Positions 1 to 10,288 of a DNA stretch of 64,000 nt are shown in pieces. The notes beneath the pieces were generated by a model that ran no database searches, was not told the origin of the DNA, and saw only the letters and a list, made by a program, of their open reading frames with translations. How positions within the stretch are numbered: position 1 is the stretch's first letter; every line of letters begins with the position of its first letter. Origin of the DNA: Ectobius pallidus (lineage: Eukaryota; Arthropoda; Insecta; Blattodea; Ectobiidae); contig CAXKWD010000009.1 of assembly GCA_964059195.1 (NCBI GenBank), positions 87,579,432 to 87,643,431 on the forward strand, in the 5' to 3' direction. Both the position numbers and the translations under genes were made by a program.

Positions 1-220
1 CTTTTTTCTAGTTAGAACTAGTCTTAACTGACTTTTTCTAGTTAGATCTAGTCTTAACCGACTTTTTTCTAGTTAGAACTAGTCTTAACTGACTTTTTCT
101 AGTTAGATCTAGTCTTAACCGACTTTTTTCTAGTTAGAACTAGTCTTAACTGACTTTTTTCTAGCTAGAACTAGTCTTAACTGACTTTTTTCTAGTTAGA
201 ACTAGTCTTAACTGACTTTT
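1..220 (+). repeat. 30/31-bp subterminal tandem repeats, left arm
   Basis: Seven visible copies of a unit containing CTAGTTAGAACTAGTCTTAA followed by CTGACTTTTTT. Lengths of 31 and 30 bp tend to alternate, with AACTAG and ATCTAG variants. The core CTAGTTAGAACTAG is itself near-palindromic. Confidence 0.9.
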
Positions 221-1290
221 GTTTTCTCACCTTAACAGCTTGACGGTTGAACAGCAACTAATTGTATTTGACATACATCAATTATTTATTGGTAAAACTC
301 GTGACGTCTAACAAGAAAGATCATTTTGATCATATCTCACATAATACTTGTTGAATAATGAACCCGTTGGTCTTTCCGGAATTACTAGGCCCACACACAC
401 ACACACACACACACAACAAATACGCATCATCCACGAAGCAATCTCATAAAAGAAGTCTTAACACCGATAAGATTAAAAAGGATTATATCCAAAACACTAA
501 GTTATGTTAGGTTAGGCTAGATTAGGTTAGGCTAGGTTAGGTTAGGTTAGCATAGGTTAGGTTAGCAGGATGATATTTTAAAATTATTTCTACATTAATG
601 AAAATTCTAAGTTAGGTTAGGTAGATTATGTTGGGTTAGGTTAGGTTATGGAAGGTTAGGTTATGTTAGGTTAGGTTAGGTTATGATAGGTTACGTTAGG
701 TTAGCAGGATATTTTAAAATCATTTCTACATTGATAGAAAGGCTAAGTTCCTTGGCACATTTTATCAATGTTTCTAGAAATAATTTTAAAATATCGTCCT
801 GCTAACCTAACGTAACCTATCATAACCTAACCTAACCTAACATAACCTAACCTTCCATAACCTAACCTAACCCAACATAATCTACCTAACCTAACTTAGA
901 ATTTTCATTAATGTAGAAATAATTTTAAAATATCATCCTGCTAACCTAACCTATGCTAACCTAACCTAACCTAGCCTAACCTAATCTAGCCTAACCTAAC
1001 ATAACTTAGTGTTTTGGATATAATCCTTTTTAATCTTATCGGTGTTAAGACTTCTTTTATGAGATTGCTTCGTGGATGATGCGTATTTGTTGTGTGTGTG
1101 TGTGTGTGTGTGTGTGGGCCTAGTAATTCCGGAAAGACCAACGGGTTCATTATTCAACAAGTATTATGTGAGATATGATCAAAATGATCTTTCTTGTTAG
1201 ACGTTACGAGTTTTACCAATAAATAATTGATGTATGTCAAATACAATTAGTTGCTGTTCAACCGTCAAGCTGTTAAGGTGAGAAAACAAA

Positions 1291-1562
1291 AGTCAGTTAA
1301 GACTAGTTCTAACTAGAAAAAAGTCAGTTAAGACTAGTTCTAGCTAGAAAAAAGTCAGTTAAGACTAGTTCTAACTAGAAAAAAGTCGGTTAAGACTAGA
1401 TCTAACTAGAAAAAGTCAGTTAAGACTAGTTCTAACTAGAAAAAAGTCGGTTAAGACTAGATCTAACTAGAAAAAGTCAGTTAAGACTAGTTCTAACTAG
1501 AAAAAAGTCAGTTAAGACTAGATCTAACTAGAAAAAGTCAGTTAAGACTAGTTCTGACTAGA
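1291..1562 (-). repeat. 30/31-bp subterminal tandem repeats, right arm
   Basis: Nine copies of the same unit in inverted orientation, starting near 1291, 1322, 1353, 1384, 1414, 1445, 1475, 1506 and 1536. The same order of variants as in the left arm is kept, so two further left-arm copies probably lie just outside the window. Confidence 0.9.
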
Positions 1563-1662
1563 TACCACCCATACAACAATAGGACATTCAATGCGATGCT
1601 GTGAACAACAATATACATAATTGGTGACTTGCATTTAGTATCATTCTACGTTTCTTCTTATC

Positions 1663-1970
1663 ATGGATGAGAGTTGGTCAATTTGTAACAAAACTAAAAA
1701 CAAATGTAGAGAGAGATTCATGGTTGAGCTTTTAAGAACTAAGCGTGAAATATCTTCTCATTTTAATGTTCTAACAAAGGAAAAATACTTTTCACTCATG
1801 CGAGAGGTGGATGATGCTAAAAAAGCAAAATATAAAACAGCTATACAGAAAAGAAGATTGAAAAGATTTGATGTATCAGAATTAGGAGGAATGAGGAAAC
1901 TTGATGCAAAAACCGATGGCGATACTAATATAAAATGTTACCTTTCTGCTGACGAAATATACGAGCCTGT
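1663..1970 (+). pseudogene. N-terminal fragment resembling KRBA2/integrase-like transposon protein
   Basis: The open frame starts with MDESWSICNKTKNK and runs about 100 residues. It carries KRRLKRFDVSELGGMRKL and then KCYLSADEIYE. The RxxKxFDVxxxGGxxKL pattern followed by a YY/CY-x-x-x-x-E-ELF-like stretch is how I recall the region before the integrase core of KRBA2-like proteins, which derive from integrase-type transposons. Downstream the frame passes straight into a minisatellite instead of an integrase core, so no catalytic DDE is present. It begins about 100 bp after the foldback element and may have been carried by it. Family assignment is from memory of the pattern only. Confidence 0.4.
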
Positions 1971-2143
1971 GGTCTTGGTCTTGGTCTTGTTTCTCGGTCT
2001 TGGTCTTGTTTCTCGGTCTTGGTCTTGTTTCTCGGTCTTGGTCTTGTTTCTCGGTCTTGGTCTTGTTTCTCGGTCATGGTCTTGTTTCTTGGTCTTGGTC
2101 TTGTTTCTCGGTCTTGGTCTTGTTTCTCGGTCTTGGTCTTGGT
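1971..2143 (+). repeat. 19-bp minisatellite GGTCTTGGTCTTGTTTCTC
   Basis: About nine head-to-tail copies of the 19-base unit. Because 19 is not a multiple of 3, the frame cycles through all three phases and the translation repeats every 57 bases (LVLFLGLGLVSRSW type). No stop occurs, so the upstream frame is extended artificially to 2220. Confidence 0.9.
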
Positions 2144-2220
2144 CTATATATGTGTGTGAAATGAAGGTCTACTCTCCTAGAAATGAAGTGATTGTGTTAT
2201 GTGTGTATGTGAATGTGTAA

Positions 2221-4745
2221 TTTTTCACCTTTCTATGTATAAAAGTCGATATTTATAGTTATTTTACGAGCAGACTTCGTTATTTTCGCTAATTTATGTG
2301 GAAAATTTGGTACTTATAATGAATTTATGTAAAAACGTAGAGCACGTACTTAAACATATGGCGTGAACATAAAATAGTTGATAATTTTATATGTAAAAAC
2401 TAATTTCAAAATGATATCCACTATGCTGTACAATATATAAAAGATGTATAGATTGTGTGATAAAGGTAAGAGATTGATGGACTCCGATGAATATCTTGAT
2501 ATAATATTTGAAATGTGTTGTATATTATGTGTAAGAACCTGTAGAAACTCATTTATAATTTTTATTTCTATTTCACATACATGAATGAAATGCAGAAACT
2601 GAACCCTTATCTACTAGAATATTATTACCATAGCGTTAAGGAAAAACATACAAAGAACTCTAAGAAAAGTTATGGAAGAATATCTTTCATAATGTTCTAT
2701 ACCAAACCTGAAGTAATAAAAGAGTACTTCTTAGGGATAGCTTGGCTGAAGAAATGGAATACCTATATAGAACGAGCATAACCGAAAAATTAAAATGAAA
2801 TATTGTGAAGACTAGCGGATACAATGACTTTAAATTTGAAACAATATTACAAATAACTATTAGGTGCTCTGTAAATTATGATAAAGATCTCGCAAAAAAA
2901 TTATATTTGTTTCAAGTGCATTTAAAATATGGGTCTAAGACATGTCGAGTTCAAAGGCATTTTAAGTAATGATGAGAACTTAAGCATATTATCTTTAAAA
3001 GCTAAACTTGTGATGTATTATATAAAAAATGTATGTTAACTTGGTAATAATCCCATTTTGTTAGGATAATTAGGTGGGTTGTATGATAAAAAGAAAAAAT
3101 TGATGGACTATTGTATAGGTTCAGTTAAACATCAGTGGAAAGCTGAGAAACTAATTCAAACATGATGGTGCAAACTAGGTAAAAATCTATGACATTTTGC
3201 ATACTAAGGAGATGGTACCACATTATAAAATAAATGCGTAAAGAACATCACTTTGAAGCAAAATGGAGATGTTTAGGTGATCTATAAATTATGATAAAGA
3301 TCTCGTAAAAATATTACTTGTTTCAAGTGTTTATAAAATATGGGTCTAAGACTGGATGAGTTCAAATGTATTTTAAGTAATGATGAGAACTTAGGCAATG
3401 ACTTTAAATTTAAAACAATATTACCAATAACTATTAGGTGCCGCGAAACATGAACAGGTTATGAAATTTATGCGATATCTAAGTCTTATTTCCAAGTTTC
3501 ATACATGAAGCAGATGTAAAACCTGAACCTCAACATTGTATTGATAACATAGCTATGGTAACTTATATCTAATTGAATATTATAATCAGGACGTTAGGGA
3601 AAAAGCATGCAAAATATAAATGCTTATTATGAAAATAATACGCGAAATCTTTTTTCCTTAATGAAGGTGTACGGTATAGAGACTTGGATCCTGATATACT
3701 TTGCTGACTAATCAACACCTTCTCACGTGTACGTTTTGCGTTGTGAAACTTACTCTCTATATGCTAGAAGATGTATGTTATTTTCTTGACTCTGATATTT
3801 GCAAAATCATTTGATACATAAAATATAATGTGCATATTACCAGAAGCTAAGAAAAATATTTCACATATGATGTCACAAATGAGCTAAAATTCAATGATTA
3901 TAATTAATTAATTAGATTGTTTATCTTTTTTTGATATTTGATGACTTGATAAATAAATAATCATCTTGATGGAAGGTTATGTAATGAGGGAAATGAATTT
4001 GGTATATAATTTAAGGATGAGACTGAACTTTTTCATACATTATGATATGAAAGAATTCTGTCGAAGTTGTAACGAAAAAGATTTCTTTATAGTACATATT
4101 TTACTTCTTACTCTACTGATGTTAAGATTTTGAATAAATAAATAAATAAATATAAAGCATGTGATATAATATAGGAAAAGCAGAATGTGAAGAGTACCTC
4201 ACTTGGATGTAAATTTTGTGATAACAATCAAAAAATGAATGAAAATAGTAATAATAAGTTAAGATAATAATTTATACATGTTGAAAATTAGATAAAACTC
4301 TATGACTTTAATACATTAACGAGTGTGACTCAGAAGACATAGAATATTGATTTAGTGGTGGAAATGTGTAAAGAGTAATACTTTTGAAACAAAAAGGAAG
4401 TATGAAGAAATAATATCAGGATAGAAATATAGCTCTGGTTTCAATTACTTGTGGCTGACACAAATTTTGTTCTCACTAGATATTTAATTCTATCACTACA
4501 TTTTTAAACAAGAACCAACATCATGCAATACACGGAATGAAAGAATTTCTAAACTATTTTGATTTTCAAGCAGATATAATAATATGTAAGGTTGAACAGC
4601 ATCCTGTAAAAAATAGATATGATATGATGCGTGATGGATGTATGGAGGTGTCTTTGGTTCTAGGATATACCCGACTTCATTTATTCGATGAATAAAAGAA
4701 ATCGGTTTGAAATAATTTTCACTGATACCGGATTTTCCTTTAACT
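2221..4745. other. AT-rich region with degenerate internal duplications, no gene seen
   Basis: No convincing exon. Two diverged direct repeats are visible: about 2810-2985 against 3270-3445 (shared words include GATAAAGATCTCG and AAATATGGGTCTAAGAC), and about 2581-2680 against 3505-3625. The order suggests an ancient tandem duplication of roughly 0.5-0.9 kb. The 66-residue frame at 2581-2781 lies inside one copy and is broken in the other. Confidence 0.5.
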
Positions 4746-4746
4746 T

Positions 4747-4752
4747 TTTATT
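4747..4752 (-). terminator. Poly(A) signal AATAAA for the three-exon gene
   Basis: AATAAA on the minus strand, about 120 bases past the stop codon at 4875. A second AATAAA lies at about 4680-4685. Confidence 0.5.
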
Positions 4753-4874
4753 GATATATATTTATGGTTAGGATCCCCGAACTATTTCACTCGTAATATT
4801 CTAATGAAAGAGATTGGATTGAAATAAAACATTATATTGGATTCTTTAAAACATATACATACTCATTTACTATT

Positions 4875-5779
4875 TTACATATTTAAACAGTTCCCAAAAT
4901 TCTTTTTGGTAGTGTGCTTTGGATTTGTACATCTAGACCCATGATTGCACCAGATGCCATGGAAGAATGTCTCCCTTGCCTGAAAACAAATAAATCAGTA
5001 CACTATAACAACAAGTTACGATATTAAATGATGGATGGGTATGTGATAATAATACTAATAATATTTACTGCTATTTGAAGTGTGAAGAACATTTTGCATC
5101 TCCTATCGCATTTAGCACTCCAAACGGTAAGGTATCCCTCCTTTGGCTCTCTGCAATGGCTAAAATGTCTGAACCCATCGCAGACTTCTTTATGAAACAT
5201 CTCGTTGTGTTGGTAGTCATCTCCAATCATATCTGTTAAGGTATTTCCACATGGGAGCACTAGGGACACATCTGTATGTTCCTGGTTGTGGCCGAAGATG
5301 GTTTCGTACCTTAAGGGAAAGTCGAGTGTTCTTAACGGTAACCCCTTGATGTCGTGTATGGTTAACTCTATAGATTTGGGATCTGTTCCAGGTGAAGGAG
5401 GCTCCTCATCTCGCACGATAAAAAATTCTTCCCCCGTAGGAGCCTGAGCGATGATTTCATCCGGGATCTCCTCCCACAATTGATCCATACAATCTAGGAA
5501 ATGAAATAATATTATAACATCTTATAAATAATATAATATTAATATTTATACTAAATATCCGACAATTACTATGTTTTCAAAACTCTTAGAATGTATACCT
5601 ATAATAATTATTATGATTATAGTAATGATATTAATAATAACTACATTTCGTTGCATATGCACATACTGCGTTTTACTATAGATACTTCTCATATGAAAAC
5701 AATATATTCATTCCTATCCATCACTCTACTTTTAGCATTCAGAGAAAACTATAGTGAAAGTGTTTGTAACATGTAGGCC

Positions 5780-5814
<35 letters not shown>

Positions 5815-6285
5815 ACTTTAAATATTTTGCACAAGATGATATCTTATAGAAGTACCATTATAGTTGATATCTATAGATCGCATACTAAAGATCTGTTTCA
5901 TGTACGAAAATATTCCTTACTCTAAAACCATACGGTGCAGCGTGATAACATTACATAATTTGATGAAGGTTACTTTTAAGCATATAATTCGCTTGTTAAT
6001 ATTTTCAGATGTAATCATATTCTGTGTAAACTTGAAATCTAGTGAAGTTCTATTCATATGATTGGGACCTAGGGTGTGACATGTTTCATCGTGAGAAGAG
6101 AACCAGTAGTGAGGAATAATACACATGTGATTTATAAATTTTCTAAGACATTGTTAACAGCTAAAATGAATTTTGAATAATAGCTGCGCAATATTAAACT
6201 AGACTAGTGTACTATACATATTGAGGAATAAAAACATATGCTAACACTATAAACATTGTAAAAAATATTTTATGTACTTACCCAT
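4875..6285 (-). CDS. Three-exon gene for an unrecognised 177-residue Cys-rich protein
   Basis: Exons on the minus strand: 6285-6282 (ATG G, donor GTAAGT), 5493-5069 (acceptor TTTCCTAG, donor GTAAAT) and 4979-4875 (acceptor TTGTTTTCAG, ending TAA). Introns are 788 and 89 bp. All junctions keep one frame, giving MDCMDQLWEEIPDEII and so on. The N-terminal half is acidic, with proline-rich EEPPSPGTDP near residue 32. The C-terminal half has Cys at 83, 106, 115, 130, 134, 154, 160 and 174, plus His at 150, 156 and 165, which could bind metal or form disulfides. I see no signal peptide or membrane segment. An upstream TATA/initiator and downstream AATAAA agree with the model. If the first exon is untranslated, translation could start at 5488 with residue 4. 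I do not recognise the family; a host orphan gene or a captured viral/transposon gene are both possible. Confidence 0.65.
5784..5810 (+). repeat. (TG)n microsatellite
   Basis: About 13 TG dinucleotides, within the long first intron of the minus-strand gene. Confidence 0.95.
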
Positions 6286-6370
6286 GAAGCTAATGATTAT
6301 TTTTGGTTGATGAAATATACTTTCACACACTCAATCTTCACTGATAGCTGATAACGTTTGAATGAGAAGT
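6282..6370 (-). other. Exon 1 (5' UTR plus first codon) of the three-exon gene
   Basis: Runs from the predicted start A at 6370 inside TCACTT to the donor at 6281/6280 (GTAAGT, a perfect consensus). The only ATG near the donor is at 6285-6283, and it joins in frame with exon 2. Exon length is about 89 nt. Confidence 0.5.
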
Positions 6371-6402
6371 GAGCCTGAAGCATGACGTCATTGGTTTATA
6401 TA
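6368..6402 (-). promoter_or_regulatory. Core promoter: TATA box and initiator with CRE between
   Basis: TATATAAA at 6402-6395 on the minus strand is followed 32 bases from its first T by an initiator-like TCACTT (start A at 6370). That is the usual arthropod spacing. Between them is ATGACGTCAT, a full palindromic CRE (about 6382-6391). A second initiator-like TCAGT lies some 20 bases further down. Confidence 0.6.
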
Positions 6403-6449
6403 GTGTTGTTATAAAATAGCCTCGCAACAGGACAAATATATTTTACACC

Positions 6450-7290
6450 AATGGCATGATTGCAGTTTAAAAAATGCTGACTAGCCTCACGACTTGGTAA
6501 ATATATGATAAAGCTTAAGTCAGTAGTAATTAGATATTTCGCGTTTCCTGCTTGTGAAAATACCTGTTCATGATTTCCCACATTAAATCGATGTCGTATG
6601 CGAAAAATATTCATTTCTGGTGACATCAACAGATATCCGATATTTAATTCTAGTACGGAAATAAAATATTAATTTTCATATAATAAATGCTGACATACTC
6701 TGTATCAAACTACATTAATAATATAAGGTTCCATCGGAGATGAATCACTGGGAGAAATATACGTTAAAGCGTTATTTGATATTTATTTCTTATCAGCGCT
6801 TTTCTGAAACAGTATATTCAATTTCCCGCAATGTGAGAAAAGCTGAATATGCCTTTACTGACTTTGAATCGAACTCAGAACCACTCAGTGATGGAATATT
6901 ACAAAATAAGTTCACTACCACTCTGCGATGAAATATTACAATATTCCGCAATAAAAATACTGTTGACTAATACTACATAAGACATGTGCTATGATTAAGG
7001 ATTTAATATTTAAAAGTACTGGCCTGCGACTTTATAATATGATAGAGTTGGGATTTAAAAGGAAGTCTCAATGAATGACGTTGTAAGATAGCGATAAGCG
7101 TACAGCGTTATATTACCGCTGCATAGTAAGAGAGATAACATGTATGGAGGGCTAGATGATACTACTGCTACCTAAGCAAAATCACTGCACGCATATGATT
7201 AAACATTCACTGGCTTTCTGTATCGACATTATAAAATCCTGTAATTATTATCATAATATATCCCCTCTAAAGACCCTAGCATGAGTTTTA
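6450..7290. other. Upstream flank, no gene seen
   Basis: AT-rich. Short frames of 60-77 residues at 6396-6629 and 6740-6931 look random. A short direct duplication (AGCCTCGCAACAGGACAAAT near 6418 and AGCCTCACGACTTGGTAAAT near 6484) lies just upstream of the promoter. Confidence 0.4.
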
Positions 7291-7294
7291 CGCA

Positions 7295-7482
7295 CCGGCC
7301 GCCTTTACCATAGGACCAAAGTAAAAATTAAACGCTAATCGGTAAACCTAGGCTGAGTTGACCTCAGGGCTATTTTTTAGATAAGTAGACATCTTACGGA
7401 AAAAACTGTATGTGAAATATAATTATAAAAAAAATACTTGAAGGTATAAAAAAACGCTTCTCTACATTTCCAACTGCGTCTG

Positions 7483-7522
<40 letters not shown>

Positions 7523-7580
7523 GGTTAACAGCCTTAGGTATCCAGGTTGAGTCGATCCCAGGACCATAGTGAAATAAACA
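7295..7580 (-). repeat. Old SINE-A fragments (minus) around an (AAT)n run
   Basis: CGCACCGGCCGCCTTTA near 7292 and TAGGCTGAGTTGACCTCAGGGC near 7349 match the middle of SINE-A (see 10963-11268) on the minus strand. A second copy of the latter part, GGTTGAGTCGATCCCAGGACCATAG, is at about 7545-7569. Both are diverged. Confidence 0.55.
7484..7521 (+). repeat. (AAT)n microsatellite
   Basis: About 12 trinucleotide copies between the two SINE-A fragments. Confidence 0.95.
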
Positions 7581-7674
7581 TCTTACAGAAAACCTATGTG
7601 TAGGAATATGACGTATTTACGCTTCGTGATCTATATGCTTCCATGCTAAAAAGACATAAAGATTAAAATCTGCT

Positions 7675-7840
7675 GTGACGTCATCAATCCTCCTGTCAAT
7701 CCTCCTGTGACGTAAGCGATGACGTCATTAATCCTCCTCTCAATCCTCCTCTGACGTAAGCGATGACGTCATAAAACATTCCACGGTTGAGGAAGGTCAT
7801 AGCAATCCTCCTCTAATCCTCCTCTGACGTAAGCGATGCT
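7675..7840 (+). repeat. CRE-containing tandem repeat, left block
   Basis: Repeated modules of TGACGTCAT, AATCCTCCTCT and TGACGTAAGCGATGACG. Full CRE palindromes (TGACGTCA) or half-sites (TGACGTAA) recur every 25-50 bases. This may be a satellite with regulatory-like motifs or a true enhancer; the sequence alone does not decide. Confidence 0.6.
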
Positions 7841-7860
7841 GCCATATTGTAAAACAATAC

Positions 7861-8290
7861 CAATATACAAATTTCAAATTTCCCACCATCCGCTATTTGC
7901 AAATGTAATATTCAATTTCCACCTTTTGCAATTTTCAAATCAACCGCCATCCGCCCACCTGAAATAGGAACCGGAAACGTAGCCATTTTCATTATAAATT
8001 TCCAAATTTTGAATTTCGCGCCGGAAACGTAACCAATTACATTATAAATTCTCAAATTTTGAATTTCGCGCTTCGTACGCCATTTGAAATAGGAACCGGA
8101 ACGGACGCCATTTATATTATTAATTTTCAAATTTTAAATTTCGCGCTTCGTACGCCATTTGAAATAGGAACCGGAACGGACGCCATTTATATTATTAATT
8201 TTCAAATTTTAAATTTCGCGCTTCGTACGCCCCGGAACCGGAACCGCCGCCATTTGCAATAGGAACCGGAACCGACGCCATTTTGAATCA
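7861..8290 (+). repeat. 75-bp tandem repeat with ETS-like motifs
   Basis: CTTCGTACGC occurs at 8071, 8146 and 8221, an exact 75-bp period. Units contain TTTGAAATAGGAACCGGAAC and GACGCCATTT. More diverged copies extend left to about 7861. Each unit has an ACCGGAA (ETS-type) core and a TTTCGCGC element. As 75 is a multiple of 3, short spurious repeat peptides appear in the translation. Confidence 0.85.
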
Positions 8291-8530
8291 CGTGGTTATT
8301 GCCACGCCCACTTGTGACGTCATACAATCCGCCACTGACGTCATAGCCACGCCCACTTGTGACGTCATAGGCCACGCCCACTTGTGACGTCATCAATCCT
8401 CCCTCCCCTCCTGTCACGTGATCTGTGACGTCATCAATCCTCCTGTCAATCCTCCTGTGACGTAGGCATTTCCCCCTCCACTCCCTCCCCTCCGGCTCCT
8501 GCGGCTCCTCCTCTGCTCCTCCTCTGACGT
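8291..8530 (+). repeat. CRE/GC-box tandem repeat, right block
   Basis: GCCACGCCCACTTGTGACGTCAT-type modules recur three times (about 8310, 8347, 8371). Two CACGTG E-boxes (8288, 8416) and further TGACGTCA-AATCCTCCTGT modules follow. The block is much more GC-rich than its flanks. Confidence 0.7.
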
Positions 8531-8720
8531 CAGACAGAAAACCATACTACTTATATGTAAAAAATTATTACGTTACATATAGATATTTGTACCACTTTTC
8601 CAATTTTCAAATAGTAAATCAGCTGCAGAACCTAATACCCAAGATACTCGCCAAACGAATTCCGCATAATAACGTACAAATTACACTCGCTTCTTGGCAC
8701 AAATATAATAATTGAATAAA

Positions 8721-10099
8721 TGAAGGGTTCGGCTGTAAAACATGGTAACCCACACAGAACAACTTCTGAGATAATGATATCATAGGTTTTTAAATCAAAA
8801 TTCTAATTTATTAGTAAGTTTTCTTCCAAATATGAACACACATCATAAGAATACAATGTTTTCTGAATGTAATGGCATATTTAAGTGAAATGTATTGGGC
8901 AAAGAGAGAACTTAAAAAAATTAAAAGTAAACGTGTGTAATCTAATTTATGTGGCTTAACATGTTTTACCTGAAGTGACTAAACGTGTCAACATGTTATA
9001 TTACCGCAATGTACTTAACCAATTACTAATGCTCTATTCAGATTTTATATTACTTTGTTCTTCATTGTCCTGAACCACCAAATTTGTGTAAAATGATGCA
9101 TAGTAAGAAGGTATCCACTCCAAAATAGCAATGACGTCATCCAATTTTTTTTTTTCACAATTGGTTTTCTTCTACTATTTTGCAGCCCGCGAATTGAAAA
9201 AAATGCTTTCTTACAAACTCTGCCCTTCATGTGGAACAAAATATATTACAGTTTGTGATCTTCTGCTCTTAACGTTCTTGGTGTATTTACGTGCAACAGG
9301 ATTAGCTTTCATACACCCAAATAAATATGCATTTTGTAGGTTATTCAAACTTAGTTTCCAGAACTTGGCAAAAATTGCTGTACGTGTTTCATCACTATTT
9401 TATCAAAACATTTTAATGGACAATTGGTCCAAGTTCCCTATCTGGAACCTCATCTCCTTTACCCCTATATTTTTTATACAAAACACCAGAGCAGAGTCTT
9501 TGTTCCTTCTTCACTACTGGTTGCCTGGACATTTTCCTCTTTCTCTTCTTGTTTGGCCATTCAATAGGAATATTTTCACTTTCTTGTGTTTTACCAGCTG
9601 TATTATGCAAAAATACTCTGCTTTTCCACACCACGTATCGTAATACCATGTAAAAGCAACTTTAAAAGCCATCAGGAGCTATTATAATAATTTCACGTAA
9701 AATATGGTAACCCTCACTGTACATTTTACTAATATTTTTTTACTTAATTTCATCTGGATCATCTATATCTTCCCTACAAGATGTAGAGTGGGAAACTTGG
9801 TATCCAGTGCCACTCTCATTGCTTTCCTCTTCTTCACGTCCACTGGAAAAACTATTATTTCCCGTAGAGAAAATTTCCCTCCTTACTCACTGAGCAGCCA
9901 TCTTTTGAAGGTTACCATGTTTTACATGAAATGGATGTGGGTTACAGTAATATATTTTACTGCATTTTCCATCCATGATGAACATATTCAACTAACTGAA
10001 CAGTTCAGTAGTGTCACAACAGATAGCCTAAACTTCCTATGTGATTATCTCAATTTTTAAAAATTTGTGGGTTACCATGTTTTACAGCCGAACCCTTCA
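8721..10099 (-). mobile_element. DNA transposon with 34-bp perfect terminal inverted repeats
   Basis: The first 34 bases (TGAAGGGTTCGGCTGTAAAA then CATGGTAACCCACA) are repeated exactly in inverted orientation at 10066-10099. The motif GGTTACCATGTTTTAC or its complement recurs inside near 8960, 9703 and 9904, as expected for transposase-binding subterminal repeats. The interior carries a decayed minus-strand gene (next entry). No clear target-site duplication: flanks are ATTGAATAAA and AATATTGACA. At 1379 bp it lacks room for a full transposase, so it is non-autonomous. Superfamily not assigned. Confidence 0.8.
9131..9905 (-). pseudogene. Decayed gene of an uncharacterised multi-copy insect protein family
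   Basis: Read on the minus strand, three pieces appear in order. First an acidic stretch with REEEESNESGTGYQ (about 9785-9880). Then YKKYRGKGDEVPDRELGP with a basic NKKRKRKMS before it (9413-9649). Then FAKFWKLSLNNLQNAYLFGC (about 9240-9370), which after a one-base frame change continues as GRVCKKAFFSIRGLQNSRRK (about 9150-9220). The G-K-EVP-x-R-x-LGP motif and the VCK-x-x-F-x-x-x-x-G motif match my memory of a large uncharacterised insect family in which similar N-terminal regions precede a longer protein. The rest of that protein is missing, and stops and frameshifts break the remainder. Lying inside the inverted-repeat element, it suggests the family is transposon-encoded. Confidence 0.5.
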
Positions 10100-10288
10100 A
10101 ATATTGACAAAGTTTTTTTGCAGTTTTGAAATCAGGAAATTTTAATGGTTATCTCAATGCATATTTTTATCTTTAATGATATCCAAACATTTTACTTGGC
10201 TTGTTTTAATTAGAACATTTACAGATATTGAGTTGTGGATAAACACAGGCTATTTTATTATACTTTTTTTGTGAATTGTCTTCCAGAT
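10100..10288. other. Short spacer, nothing seen
   Basis: AT-rich, without motifs I can name. Confidence 0.3.

Larger units (their letters stand above)
1..1562. repeat. Foldback (long inverted repeat) element, left end cut by window
   Basis: Bases 1-736 are the reverse complement of about 763-1562, leaving a loop of roughly 26 bases at 737-762. The arms agree almost base for base; I saw one substitution near 303/1204. From outside in, each arm holds a 30/31-bp tandem array, about 170 bp of unique sequence, a dinucleotide run ((CA)n at 392-415, mirrored (GT)n at 1090-1117), and two degenerate TTAGG-rich blocks each followed by GCAGGAT-ATTTTAAAAT. Large arms built of subterminal tandem repeats with almost no middle are the hallmark of Foldback-type DNA elements. 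No transposase or target-site duplication is visible because the left end lies outside the window. The TTAGG runs are degenerate, so this is not a telomere. Confidence 0.85.

Noticed and set aside
481..1010. TTAGG/CCTAA runs as a telomere or interstitial telomere
   Set aside because: Copies are irregular, interrupted, and mirrored inside the foldback arms, so they are part of that repeat.
5591..6126. Small frames on both strands at 5591-6126
   Set aside because: They fall in the long intron of the three-exon gene and have no splice or domain support.
9131..10060. Plus-strand frames of 170 and 118 residues as genes
   Set aside because: They are shadows of the decayed minus-strand transposon gene.
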